Below are positions 33,689 to 42,742 of a DNA stretch of 64,000 nt, piece by piece. Source of the DNA: Polaribacter sp. ALD11. Its GTDB lineage: Bacteria; Bacteroidota; Bacteroidia; Flavobacteriales; Flavobacteriaceae. The stretch lies in contig NZ_CP025119.1 in NCBI RefSeq assembly GCF_002831685.1, positions 1,709,001-1,773,000 of the forward strand, given 5' to 3'. A program made the position numbers and the translations under genes. The stretch's first letter is position 1; each line of letters opens with the position of its first letter. The notes beneath the pieces were generated by a model. That model worked only from the letters and a program-made list of their open reading frames with translations. It did no database searches and was not told where the DNA came from.

Positions 33689-35744
33689 AAAATCTATTAA
33701 AAACATATCGCTTTCTAATAAAAATAAAACTTCAAAAGAATCTCTTCTTCATGAAGATTTTGTTGCCGGTATTTCGCCTAATTTAAGGGGACCATATTCA
33801 ACAATGTATGTTAGAAGACCTTGGACAATTAGACAATATGCGGGGTTTTCTACTGCACAAGAAAGTAATGCTTTTTACAGAAGAAACTTAGAAGCGGGTC
33901 AAAAAGGACTTTCTGTAGCTTTTGACTTGGCTACGCATAGAGGCTATGATTCGGATCATGAACGCGTACAAGGTGATGTTGGTAAAGCTGGTGTTGCAAT
34001 AGATTCTGTGGAAGACATGAAGGTTTTGTTTGATGAAATTCCATTAGATAAAATGTCTGTTTCGATGACTATGAATGGTGCCGTTTTGCCCATTTTAGCC
34101 TTTTATATTGTTGCTGCAGAAGAACAAGGGGTTTCTCTAAATGCTCTTTCAGGAACTATTCAGAATGATATTTTAAAGGAATTTATGGTACGAAACACCT
34201 ACATCTACCCACCTGCTCCTTCCATGAAAATTATCGCTGATATTTTTGAATATACTAGTAATAAAATGCCGAAATTTAATTCTATTTCTATTTCTGGTTA
34301 CCACATGCAAGAAGCTGGTGCAACTGCAGAAATTGAATTGGCATACACACTTGCAGATGGTTTAGAATATATTAAAAAAGGTATTGATACAGGAATGGAC
34401 ATTGATTCTTTCGCACCAAGATTGTCCTTTTTTTGGGCCATAGGAATGGACCACTTTACAGAAATTGCGAAACTAAGGGCAGCAAGAATGTTGTGGGCAA
34501 AAATTGTGAAAAAATTCAATCCTAAAAATCAAAAATCTTTAGCTTTAAGAACACATTGCCAAACAAGCGGTTGGTCTTTAACAGCGCAAGATCCTTTTAA
34601 TAATGTTGCAAGAACTACCATTGAGGCTATGGCTGCTGCTTTTGGAGGTACACAAAGTTTACATACAAATGCATTAGATGAAGCAATTGCTTTACCTACA
34701 GATTTCTCTGCAAGAATTGCAAGAAATACACAAATTTACTTGCAAGAAGAAACACATATTACAAAAACAGTAGATCCTTGGGCGGGAAGTTACCAGCTAG
34801 AAAAATTAACAGAAAACATTGCCAATAAAGCTTGGGAATTAATTCAGGAAGTTGAGAAACTGGGCGGAATGACGAAAGCTATTGAAAAAGGAATTCCGAA
34901 AATGAGAATTGAGGAAGCTGCTGCAAAAAAACAAGCCAAAATTGATAGCGGACAAGATGTTATTGTTGGTGTAAATAAATATCAATTAGAAAAAGAAGAC
35001 CCTTTACATATTTTAGAAGTCGATAATGAAGCCGTTCGTAATTCTCAAATTGAAAGGTTAAACGAGTTAAAAGCGAATAGAGATAATAAGGACGTTAAAA
35101 AATCTTTGTTAGCACTTACAAAATCGGCGAAATCTGGTAAAGAAAATTTGCTAGATCTAGCTGTAAAAGCAGCAAGAAACAGAGCTACTTTAGGTGAAAT
35201 TTCTGATGCTCTAGAAATTGAATTTGGCAGACACAAAGCAGTTCATAAAACCATATCTGGCGTGTATAGTAAAGAAATAAAAGAAGACCCATTATTTAAA
35301 AAAGCTAAAGATTTAGCAGACAACTTTGCTGAATTGGAAGGAAGACGTCCGCGAATTATGATTGCCAAACTAGGGCAAGATGGACATGACAGAGGTGCAA
35401 AAGTAGTAGCTACAGGTTATGCCGATTTAGGTTTTGACGTAGATATTGGTCCTCTTTTTCAAACACCAAAAGAAGCTACTAAGCAAGCTGTAGAAAATGA
35501 CGTACATATTTTAGGAATCTCTTCTTTAGCAGCTGGCCATAAAACATTGGTTCCGCAAGTTATTGCAGAACTAAAAAAGTATGAACGCGAAGATATTATG
35601 GTGATTGTTGGTGGTGTAATACCCGCTCAAGATTATCAATTTTTATATGACGCCGGTGCTGTTGGTATCTTTGGTCCTGGAACCAAAATTGCACAAGCAG
35701 CTATAGATATGTTAACTATTTTAATTGATAGCGTTGTCGAATAA
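33681..35744 (+). CDS. mutB: Methylmalonyl-CoA mutase large (alpha) subunit
   Basis: 687 residues. The substrate-binding barrel begins near [24 protein letters not shown] and contains [25 protein letters not shown] and [19 protein letters not shown]. The C-terminal B12 domain has the base-off motif [22 protein letters not shown] (DxHxxG) and [12 protein letters not shown], then [26 protein letters not shown]. Catalyses the adenosylcobalamin-dependent rearrangement in propionate metabolism. Confidence 0.97.
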   Translation: MSRKSIKNISLSNKNKTSKESLLHEDFVAGISPNLRGPYSTMYVRRPWTIRQYAGFSTAQESNAFYRRNLEAGQKGLSVAFDLATHRGYDSDHERVQGDVGKAGVAIDSVEDMKVLFDEIPLDKMSVSMTMNGAVLPILAFYIVAAEEQGVSLNALSGTIQNDILKEFMVRNTYIYPPAPSMKIIADIFEYTSNKMPKFNSISISGYHMQEAGATAEIELAYTLADGLEYIKKGIDTGMDIDSFAPRLSFFWAIGMDHFTEIAKLRAARMLWAKIVKKFNPKNQKSLALRTHCQTSGWSLTAQDPFNNVARTTIEAMAAAFGGTQSLHTNALDEAIALPTDFSARIARNTQIYLQEETHITKTVDPWAGSYQLEKLTENIANKAWELIQEVEKLGGMTKAIEKGIPKMRIEEAAAKKQAKIDSGQDVIVGVNKYQLEKEDPLHILEVDNEAVRNSQIERLNELKANRDNKDVKKSLLALTKSAKSGKENLLDLAVKAARNRATLGEISDALEIEFGRHKAVHKTISGVYSKEIKEDPLFKKAKDLADNFAELEGRRPRIMIAKLGQDGHDRGAKVVATGYADLGFDVDIGPLFQTPKEATKQAVENDVHILGISSLAAGHKTLVPQVIAELKKYEREDIMVIVGGVIPAQDYQFLYDAGAVGIFGPGTKIAQAAIDMLTILIDSVVE

Positions 35745-35782
35745 TTAAATTATTTTTCACCTATTCAAAAAATATATTTAAC

Positions 35783-35822
35783 TTAAAAAAGAGAAACTTC
35801 CATCGAAATTTCTCTTTTTTAA
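35783..35822. terminator. Bidirectional terminator after mutB
   Basis: ttaaaaaagagaaa pairs with tttctcttttttaa across a 12-base loop. It lies between mutB and the convergent hypothetical gene, and can serve both. Confidence 0.8.
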
Positions 35823-35834
35823 TTAAATAACCTC

Positions 35835-36179
35835 TTATTTATTATGAAACATAATGTTTTCAGATTCTGAAAAATTTTCTTCAGGAACTTTGTTAAAAAA
35901 CTCTAATGCTTCCGTTTCGTTTGTATTTCCAAAAGGTACCAAAATTGTTCCTTTTGTTCCATCTTTGGTTTCTATGACATATAATATAGACATGTCTGAA
36001 GGATCACTATTCCCTTCATACCTATGTTTTGCAACTACTTTAATACCGAATGGCGTGTACCCCGTATCAGTTTTAGTTTCAATTAAAACATCATTTTTAA
36101 CTCTATAACTATTTACATAGCCTAATTTTTCATATTTTCTTATAAAATCTAATTCGTTAGTACTTTCATTGTTATTCAT
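35835..36179 (-). CDS. Hypothetical protein (phosphoribosylpyrophosphate synthetase-annotated small family possible)
   Basis: 114 residues, soluble and acidic, no signal peptide or Cys. It opens with NELDFIRKYEKLGYVNSYRVKNDVLIE, then strand-rich TPFGIKVVAKHRYEGNSDPSDMSILYVIETKDGTKGTILVPFG and a helical end. Flavobacteriia carry small proteins of similar design, sometimes given misleading annotation as phosphoribosylpyrophosphate synthetase; I assign no function. Single gene, convergent with mutB over a shared hairpin. Confidence 0.72.
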   Translation of the reverse strand: MNNNESTNELDFIRKYEKLGYVNSYRVKNDVLIETKTDTGYTPFGIKVVAKHRYEGNSDPSDMSILYVIETKDGTKGTILVPFGNTNETEALEFFNKVPEENFSESENIMFHNK

Positions 36180-36337
36180 AATATGAGTTTTAAATTTATT
36201 ACAATCTAAGGTCTTTATTTATCTTGTTTTACTCCTATCCCTATTAAAATGAGCTCAAATAGAAAGAGCTTCTTATAAATATCTTATTTGAGTTAACTTT
36301 AGTTTTATTAGCGATAAATTTAAAATAATTAATTACT

Positions 36338-36345
36338 TAGTTTTG
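36338..36345 (+). promoter_or_regulatory. -7 promoter element for the GH3-type gene
   Basis: TAGTTTTG fits TAnnTTTG and lies 17 bases before the ATG at 36363. Confidence 0.5.
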
Positions 36346-36362
36346 TGTAAAATAACAAGATT

Positions 36363-37889
36363 ATGGCAATTTTAGGAAATATTATTAAGGGAATTATTAC
36401 TTTAACAGGTACCTTTTCTTCAGAAGCAAATCATCTAGAGTCTCAAAAAGAGGTTTTAAAAAATTTATTAGAGACTGCAAGAGACACGAAGTTTGGGGAA
36501 GCTTATAATTTTAAAACAATTCTTTTAGATGATGATTTACAGACCTCATTTGCAAATAAGGTTCCTTATTTCGATTACAATTCTTTAGATGAAAAATGGT
36601 GGCATAAAATTCATGATGGTGAAGAAAATGTAACGTGGCCTGGTAATCCTTCTTATTTTGCTTTAAGCTCTGGAACAACAGGGAGAACAAGTAAAAAAAT
36701 TCCTGTTACAGATGAAATGATTGCTGCTATAAAAAGTTCTGGTATTAAGCAGGTTACTGCTCTAAATAATTTTGATTTACCAGCAGATTTCTTTGAAAAA
36801 GATATTATGATGTTAGGTAGTTCTACAGATCTTGCCGAGAAAGACGATCATTTAGAAGGAGAAATTAGCGGAATTAGCGCAAGTAACATTCCTTTTTGGT
36901 TTAAAGGGTATTACAAACCTGGCGAGGAAATTTCAAAAATTGAAGATTGGGATGAACGTGTACAGCACATTGCAGAAAATGCTAAAACTTGGGACATTGG
37001 TGCTCTAAGCGGAATTCCTGCTTGGATAGAACTGATGATGCAAAAAGTTATTGAATTCCATAATTTAGAAAATATTCATGAAATTTGGCCAAATTTACAA
37101 GTTTACACTTCTGGTGGTGTTGCTTTTGGGCCTTATGAAAAAAGTTTTAAAGCATTATTAGGAAAACCTGTTACTGTGATTGACACCTATTTAGCCTCTG
37201 AAGGCTATATAGCAACTCAAATAAGACCAGAGACAGATGCGATGCAGTTGAATACCGATAATGGCATTTATTTTGAATTTGTTCCGATGAATCCTGCTTA
37301 CATAAATGAAGATGGCTCTATTAAACAAAATGCCCCTTCGCTTACATTAGAGCAAGTAGAAACCAACACAGATTATATCTTAATTATAAGTACAGTTAGT
37401 GGTGCTTGGAGATATTTAATTGGTGATACTATTGAATTTACAGATGTAGAAAGAGCTGAAATTAAAATTACAGGGCGTACAAAATTCTTTTTAAACACTG
37501 TTGGCTCTCAATTATCTGTTAATAAAATGGATGATGCCATTAAAAATTTAGAAGAAAGATTTTCTACCCAAATTACAGAATACACCATTTGTGCAAAAAG
37601 ATTTGAAGATGGTGAGTTTTATCATTCTTGGTATTTAGGAACAGAAATGAAGGAGGATAATAACAAAATTGTAACAGCTTTAGATGATTTTCTAAAAAAT
37701 GCTAATAAAAATTATAAAGTTGCTAGAAGTAAAGCTCTAAAAGGTGTAAAAGTAACTGTAATTCCTGTTGAAAAATTTCATGATTGGAATGATAGCAATA
37801 AGAAAAAAGGTGGCCAAGTAAAAATGGAACGTGTTATGAAAGAAGATAAATTTGCAGATTGGGAAAAATTTGTTAATCAGAATTCATAG
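36363..37889 (+). CDS. GH3-type acyl-adenylating/acyl-amido synthetase family protein
   Basis: 508 residues of the GH3 (auxin-responsive promoter family) fold within the ANL adenylate-forming enzymes. The ATP loop is YFALSSGTTGRTSKKIPVT (about residue 100); YTSGGVAFGPYEKSF, DTYLASEGYIA and WRYLIGDTIEFTDVERAEIKITGRTKFFLN follow, the last holding the hinge. Plant members join amino acids to jasmonate or auxin; bacterial members are mostly uncharacterised. The gene stands alone with its own promoter. Confidence 0.88.
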   Translation: MAILGNIIKGIITLTGTFSSEANHLESQKEVLKNLLETARDTKFGEAYNFKTILLDDDLQTSFANKVPYFDYNSLDEKWWHKIHDGEENVTWPGNPSYFALSSGTTGRTSKKIPVTDEMIAAIKSSGIKQVTALNNFDLPADFFEKDIMMLGSSTDLAEKDDHLEGEISGISASNIPFWFKGYYKPGEEISKIEDWDERVQHIAENAKTWDIGALSGIPAWIELMMQKVIEFHNLENIHEIWPNLQVYTSGGVAFGPYEKSFKALLGKPVTVIDTYLASEGYIATQIRPETDAMQLNTDNGIYFEFVPMNPAYINEDGSIKQNAPSLTLEQVETNTDYILIISTVSGAWRYLIGDTIEFTDVERAEIKITGRTKFFLNTVGSQLSVNKMDDAIKNLEERFSTQITEYTICAKRFEDGEFYHSWYLGTEMKEDNNKIVTALDDFLKNANKNYKVARSKALKGVKVTVIPVEKFHDWNDSNKKKGGQVKMERVMKEDKFADWEKFVNQNS

Positions 37890-38199
37890 AAATAAAAAAA
37901 ATGAAAACAATAGTTAATAAAAATCCTATCACAGAAGAAAAGATCGTAAAATATAACAAAATTTCAGTGAAAATTGAAAAAGTAAATATCACACTTCAAT
38001 TGTAAGTTAAAATAGTTTTGTAAATTAATTAGGTGCTTTTTAACTGAGATAGATTTTTCTATGAATTAAAAGAGATGGTTCTAATTAGGGACGCTTTCAA
38101 TTTATGAAATTAGATATTTATTTATATTCATCTATAATAGCTTAGAACAAAAGTAAAACCCTTCACTAGTTAATGAAGATTTTTATTTTTTAAAGAAGT
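37890..38199. other. 310-base intergenic stretch
   Basis: It contains one 34-codon open frame (37901-38005, MKTIVNKNPITEEKIVKYN start) directly after the GH3-type gene. This frame has no recognisable homologue and could be real or chance. A weak hairpin cttca/tgaag followed by T-rich sequence lies near 38162-38190. Nothing else is seen. Confidence 0.4.
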
Positions 38200-38775
38200 T
38201 TATTTAATTTTCTCTAAATTCTGTGCCACCTTATTTCGATCTTCAACCAAAACCATAATTTCTTCTGGAGATAAATAATATCTTTTAATTCTATTTTTAT
38301 ATTCTTGAGAAATATCTGCATGGTTCAATATAAAGTTCTTTGTTTTTAAAATGTAAGACTCCATTCTATGTTTCACAGCAAAACCATCTGCAGCTCTTTC
38401 TGCTTCAACAATATGATTGTCTGAAAATAAATATTTAATTCCGAACCAAATTAAATTTAGTTTGCTTCTATTTTGATAATCCATAACATGCCCCAATTCA
38501 TGACCAATCCAACCAATAAAAATATCTGTTGGAATATCTCTTGTAGAAAACTCTTTGTCAGATATTTTAAACTTCTCACTAATAAGTATCAAAAATTTTC
38601 TATTTTTTTTTGATTTAAAAAAACTATCAAAAGTTGGTCTCGCTTGCATTGTAGACTTTTTAATATTTTTTTTAAATTTAAATTCTATATGGATATTTTT
38701 TAACTGTGGATAGTAATTTAAAGCTGTTTCTACTTCTTCTTTTATATATTTTGGTATAATATGATATTTAGACAT
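38200..38775 (-). CDS. Putative zinc metallopeptidase-like protein (HExxH)
   Basis: 191 residues, no signal peptide. A zinc-binding IGHELGHVMDY (HExxH) lies near residue 110 and a second acidic helix VEAERAADGFAVKHRME is about 40 residues later, giving the third ligand as in gluzincins. The protein is basic and short, so it is not a full M48 enzyme; related small proteins in Bacteroidota are unnamed. Substrate unknown. Single gene, divergent from the CcsBA gene. Confidence 0.75.
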   Translation of the reverse strand: MSKYHIIPKYIKEEVETALNYYPQLKNIHIEFKFKKNIKKSTMQARPTFDSFFKSKKNRKFLILISEKFKISDKEFSTRDIPTDIFIGWIGHELGHVMDYQNRSKLNLIWFGIKYLFSDNHIVEAERAADGFAVKHRMESYILKTKNFILNHADISQEYKNRIKRYYLSPEEIMVLVEDRNKVAQNLEKIK

Positions 38776-38849
38776 AAATATTGTATTTTTTTTAAGACTT
38801 TAATACATAAATATACCGCTATCTAGAAGTTCATTTGTGCTTTTATGCT

Positions 38850-38857
38850 TAAATTTG
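38850..38857 (+). promoter_or_regulatory. -7 promoter element for the ResB-CcsA gene
   Basis: TAAATTTG fits TAnnTTTG and lies 28 bases before the ATG at 38886. No clear -33 box at normal spacing. Confidence 0.45.
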
Positions 38858-38885
38858 TAACTCTTTTAAAAAGCACTTCAAAAGG

Positions 38886-41800
38886 ATGAAAAAAATATTC
38901 AATTTCCTCTATTCTACTCGTTTAATGGCCGTTTTATTTATCATATTTGCCACAGCCATGGCAATTGCCACTTTTATAGAAAATGATTTCGGCACACAAA
39001 CCTCTAAGGCACTTGTATATAATGCTTGGTGGTTTGAAGCAATTATGGTTTTCTTTGTAATTAATTTCTTCGGAAATATCTTTAGATACAGATTATATAA
39101 AAAAGAGAAATGGCCCGTTTTAATGTTTCATGGCGCTTTTTTATTAATTCTTGTTGGCGCAGGAATTACACGTTACGCCGGTTATGAAGGCATAATGTTA
39201 ATTAAAGAAGGAGAAACTACAAATAAATTCTTATCAGAGACCACCTACTTAAACGCTATTGTAGATGATGGAAATAGCCAAAAGCCAGAAATAAATGCTC
39301 CTATAATGCTTTCTGCATGGGGTACAAATTCTTGGTCTTACTCAGATAATTTTAAAACCAAAGACAGCGATATCGATTTTAAATTAGACTTGGTTTCTTA
39401 TATCCCTTGGGCAGAAAAGAAGTTAATTGAAGATGAAAATGGTGTAGAACACTTATTTTTTGTAGAATCTTCTGAAGGAACTCGTCATGAACATTGGATT
39501 AAAAAAGGGACTATACAAAATATCCATGGAATTTTAATTGGTTTTGATGCAGAGAATGAAAATGCTTCTATCAATTTTACAAATAAAAATGGCACCTTAA
39601 AAATGATTTCTAAAGATGAAGGAGATTGGTTTCGAATGGCAGACCAGAAAAAAGGAAAAATTGACAAAGACACCTTACAAGACTTTAAATATTTAACGCT
39701 TCACAATATTGGCGATATGCAATTTGTAATTCCGAAACCCGCAGAAAAAGGAATTATGAAAACGATTAGTGGGCCAAAAGATGATAAAGTACAAGATGTT
39801 ATTTTGGTAGATATCACTGCAAATAATGAAACTGAAAGAGTAGAATTAAAAGGAGGTAAATTTAATTCTGATGGTTCTAAGGAGGTTACCGTTGGTGGTT
39901 TAAACTTTAGAGTTTTATATGGTGCTAAAATATTAGAAACTCCTTTTAGTATTAAATTAAATGATTTTCAGTTAGACAAATATCCGGGTTCAGAAAGTGC
40001 CGCTGCATACGCAAGTGAAGTTACTGTTATAGACCCTAAAGAAACTTTTGATTATAGAATTTTTATGAACCATATTTTAGACCACAAAGGTTATAAGTTT
40101 TTTCAAGCAAGTTATGATTTGACTGGCGAAAAAGAAGAAACTCATCTTTCTGTAAATCACGATTTTTTAGGAACTTTTGTAACCTATTTAGGATACTCTT
40201 TATTATACACAGGTTTAATTTGTATTCTTTTTGCAAAAAACACTCGTTTTGATGACCTGAAAAAAGGATTAGCAAAAATTAGAAAAAAGAAATTAACCAT
40301 GTCTATCGTGGCTACTTTGTTTTTATCTAGTTTCACTTTTGGGCAGCACACAAATAATCATCAACCAAATAAAATTACCACACATCAAATAGATTCTATT
40401 TTAAAAGCCAATATGGTAGATGCAAAACATGCAGAAAGCTTTAATAAATTGGTCATTCAGGATAATGGTAGAATGAAACCTGCACATACTTTTGCTTCAG
40501 AATTAGTAAGAAAAGTAAGTAAAACAGAAAAATTTAAAGATATGGAACCTAGCCAGGTTTTATTATCTATTATTGAAAACCCAAGACTTTGGTTTGAAGT
40601 TCCTGTAATTTATTTAGAAAAAGGAAATACCGAAATTAGAGAATTTATAGGAGTTACAGAAACTGCTGAATATGCAGCTTTATCAGATTTTATAACACCA
40701 ATAGGAATTTATAAAATAGAAAAGAAAGTTGCGGAAGCACAAAAGACGAAAATAAAAAATAAATTTCAAAAAGATTTAATTAATATTGATAGAAGAATTG
40801 GTTTATTATATTCAGCAATTGGTGGTGGAATTCTAAAAATTTATCCAATTCCGGGTGATGAAAATAACAAATGGGTTTCACAACCAGAAACCTCTGCTGC
40901 TAATTTTAAAGGAACAGATTCTGTTTTTGTTCGTCAGTCTTTGCCTGTTTATATTCAATTTTTACAAAAAGCAAAACAAACAAATGACTACTCTGAAGCA
41001 AATAAAATTTTAGACGGAATTAAAACCTTTCAGAAAAAATTTGGTTCAGAAGTTCGTCCATCAGAAAAGAAAATAGATTTAGAGATTTCGTATAACAAGG
41101 TTCAACCGTTTCAGTTACTTTCTAAGTATTACGGTTTTGTAAGTATGTTTTTAATACTATTTGTTATTTGGCAAATATTTAATTCTAAAAAATGGATTAA
41201 CACAATAGTAAAAGTTTTAACAATTGGTGTTATTGGTTTATTTATTTTTCATACACTAAGTTTAATTTCTCGTTGGTATATTAGTGGTTATGCTCCTTGG
41301 AGTAATGCTTATGAATCTATTATTTTTGTTGCTTGGGCAACTATGTTGTTTGGTCTTATCATCGGAAGAAGATCTGCACTTACAATTACTGCAACTACAT
41401 TTTTGGTTGCTATTACCTTAGGTTTTGCACATCAAAACTGGTTAGATCCAGAGATTGCTAATCTACAACCGGTTTTAAATTCTTGGTGGCTTTTAGTACA
41501 CACTTCTATTATTGTTGCTAGTTACGGCCCACTTTCTTTAGGTATGATTTTAGGAATATTTGCTCTTTTATTAATGGTTTTTACCAATGACAAGAACAAA
41601 AAGAAAATGGATTTAAATATTAGAGAGATAACTATTATTAATGAAATGGCAGTTACTGTTGGTTTAATTATGTTAACTATTGGTAACTTTTTAGGAGGAA
41701 TGTGGGCAAATGAAAGTTGGGGTCGTTATTGGGGCTGGGATCCTAAAGAGACTTGGGCCTTAATTTCTATTATGATCTATGCTTTTGTATTACACATGCG

Positions 41801-42029
41801 TTTAATACCTGGTTTACGTGGTAGGTATACTTTTAATTTATGGTCTATAATTGCATATGCTTCTATTATGATGACTTATTTTGGGGTAAACTTTTACTTA
41901 GCTGGTTTACATTCTTATGCTAGTGGAGATAGAGTTATTACACCAACTTCGATTTATTACTCTGTTGGTTTTGTTGCTATTTTAGGAACATTTGCTTTTA
42001 TAAAATATAAAAAATATTATAAAAAATAA
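38886..42029 (+). CDS. ccsBA: Fused cytochrome c biogenesis protein ResB-CcsA (system II haem exporter/synthetase)
   Basis: 1047 residues. The N-terminal part (about 1-470) is ResB/Ccs1-like with membrane helices at the start (LMAVLFIIFATAMAIATFIE) and a large periplasmic domain closed by a helix near residue 430. The middle (about 480-730) is a periplasmic region, and the C-terminal part (about 740-1047) is CcsA with several helices and the haem-binding WWD motif GRYWGWDPKETWALI. It carries haem across the membrane and attaches it to CXXCH apocytochromes. Fusion of the two proteins is usual in Bacteroidota and epsilon-proteobacteria. Confidence 0.95.
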   Translation: MKKIFNFLYSTRLMAVLFIIFATAMAIATFIENDFGTQTSKALVYNAWWFEAIMVFFVINFFGNIFRYRLYKKEKWPVLMFHGAFLLILVGAGITRYAGYEGIMLIKEGETTNKFLSETTYLNAIVDDGNSQKPEINAPIMLSAWGTNSWSYSDNFKTKDSDIDFKLDLVSYIPWAEKKLIEDENGVEHLFFVESSEGTRHEHWIKKGTIQNIHGILIGFDAENENASINFTNKNGTLKMISKDEGDWFRMADQKKGKIDKDTLQDFKYLTLHNIGDMQFVIPKPAEKGIMKTISGPKDDKVQDVILVDITANNETERVELKGGKFNSDGSKEVTVGGLNFRVLYGAKILETPFSIKLNDFQLDKYPGSESAAAYASEVTVIDPKETFDYRIFMNHILDHKGYKFFQASYDLTGEKEETHLSVNHDFLGTFVTYLGYSLLYTGLICILFAKNTRFDDLKKGLAKIRKKKLTMSIVATLFLSSFTFGQHTNNHQPNKITTHQIDSILKANMVDAKHAESFNKLVIQDNGRMKPAHTFASELVRKVSKTEKFKDMEPSQVLLSIIENPRLWFEVPVIYLEKGNTEIREFIGVTETAEYAALSDFITPIGIYKIEKKVAEAQKTKIKNKFQKDLINIDRRIGLLYSAIGGGILKIYPIPGDENNKWVSQPETSAANFKGTDSVFVRQSLPVYIQFLQKAKQTNDYSEANKILDGIKTFQKKFGSEVRPSEKKIDLEISYNKVQPFQLLSKYYGFVSMFLILFVIWQIFNSKKWINTIVKVLTIGVIGLFIFHTLSLISRWYISGYAPWSNAYESIIFVAWATMLFGLIIGRRSALTITATTFLVAITLGFAHQNWLDPEIANLQPVLNSWWLLVHTSIIVASYGPLSLGMILGIFALLLMVFTNDKNKKKMDLNIREITIINEMAVTVGLIMLTIGNFLGGMWANESWGRYWGWDPKETWALISIMIYAFVLHMRLIPGLRGRYTFNLWSIIAYASIMMTYFGVNFYLAGLHSYASGDRVITPTSIYYSVGFVAILGTFAFIKYKKYYKK

Positions 42030-42139
42030 TTTTAAAGAGAAGTCAGTAAATATTTTCAGAAGAAAATGTATTTTTGCTCTTCAAAAAATCAATTATAACC
42101 TCTCGAGCTTACTCGATATTACAAAAGAAAAAACAATAT

Positions 42140-42655
42140 ATGTTTCATAAAAATATTAAATTAATTTTAGCGGGTTTAATTTCCGTTTGGGCAGTATATC
42201 AATTTACCCTAGGAAATATTATGAATGGAGTTTCTATCTTATTACTAGCTGGACTTTTTATTTTATTCTACTTTAAAAATGAATTTATTTTACTAGCTTT
42301 TTTACAACTGCGTAAACAAAATTTTGCAGGAACTAAGAAGTGGCTAGATTATATTAAAAACCCTGAAGCAGCTTTAATTGTTAAACAACAAGGTTATTTT
42401 AACTACTTACATGGTATTATGTTAAGTCAGACAAATATGACACAGGCGGAGAAATACTTACGTAAAGCTGTAAAATTAGGTTTGGCAATGGATCATGATT
42501 TGGCAATGGCAAAATTACAATTAGCGGGAATTTCCATGACTAAAAGACGTAAACGTGAGGCTACCATCTTAATGGCAGAAGCTAAGAAACTAGACAAGCA
42601 CGGTATGTTAAAAGAGCAAATGCAACAAATGAAGCAACAGATGAAAAAAATCTAA
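42140..42655 (+). CDS. Membrane-anchored TPR-like protein, function unknown
   Basis: 171 residues from ATG at 42140. A longer frame starts at TTG 42074, but that codon lies within a perfect -7 promoter element (TATTTTTG, 42069-42076), so I reject it. Two membrane helices (about 7-24 and 28-46) are followed by helical repeats (YFNYLHGIMLSQTNMTQAEKYLRKAVKLG, ATILMAEAKKLDKHG) resembling TPR units and a Met/Gln/Lys-rich tail (MKEQMQQMKQQMKK-like). Function unknown. Confidence 0.8.
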   Translation: MFHKNIKLILAGLISVWAVYQFTLGNIMNGVSILLLAGLFILFYFKNEFILLAFLQLRKQNFAGTKKWLDYIKNPEAALIVKQQGYFNYLHGIMLSQTNMTQAEKYLRKAVKLGLAMDHDLAMAKLQLAGISMTKRRKREATILMAEAKKLDKHGMLKEQMQQMKQQMKKI

Positions 42656-42666
42656 ACTTTATACCG

Positions 42667-42731
42667 TTTATTAAAACATAAAAAAATCCGATGAAATTAA
42701 ATTTCATCGGATTTTTTTATGTTTTAATAAA
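42667..42731. terminator. Bidirectional terminator with perfect 31-bp arms
   Basis: The arms 42667-42697 and 42701-42731 are exact complements with a 3-base loop. The core is aatccgatgaaat with flanking A/T runs. It stands between convergent genes and can end both transcripts. Confidence 0.92.
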
Positions 42732-42742
42732 CATTGCGTACT

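Noticed and set aside
37901..38005. 34-codon ORF after the GH3-type gene
   Set aside because: No recognisable family and no clear signals; kept only as a note in the intergenic entry.
42074..42139. N-terminal extension of the TPR-like gene from TTG
   Set aside because: The TTG lies inside a perfect -7 promoter element, and the ATG at 42140 gives a normal membrane-anchored N-terminus.
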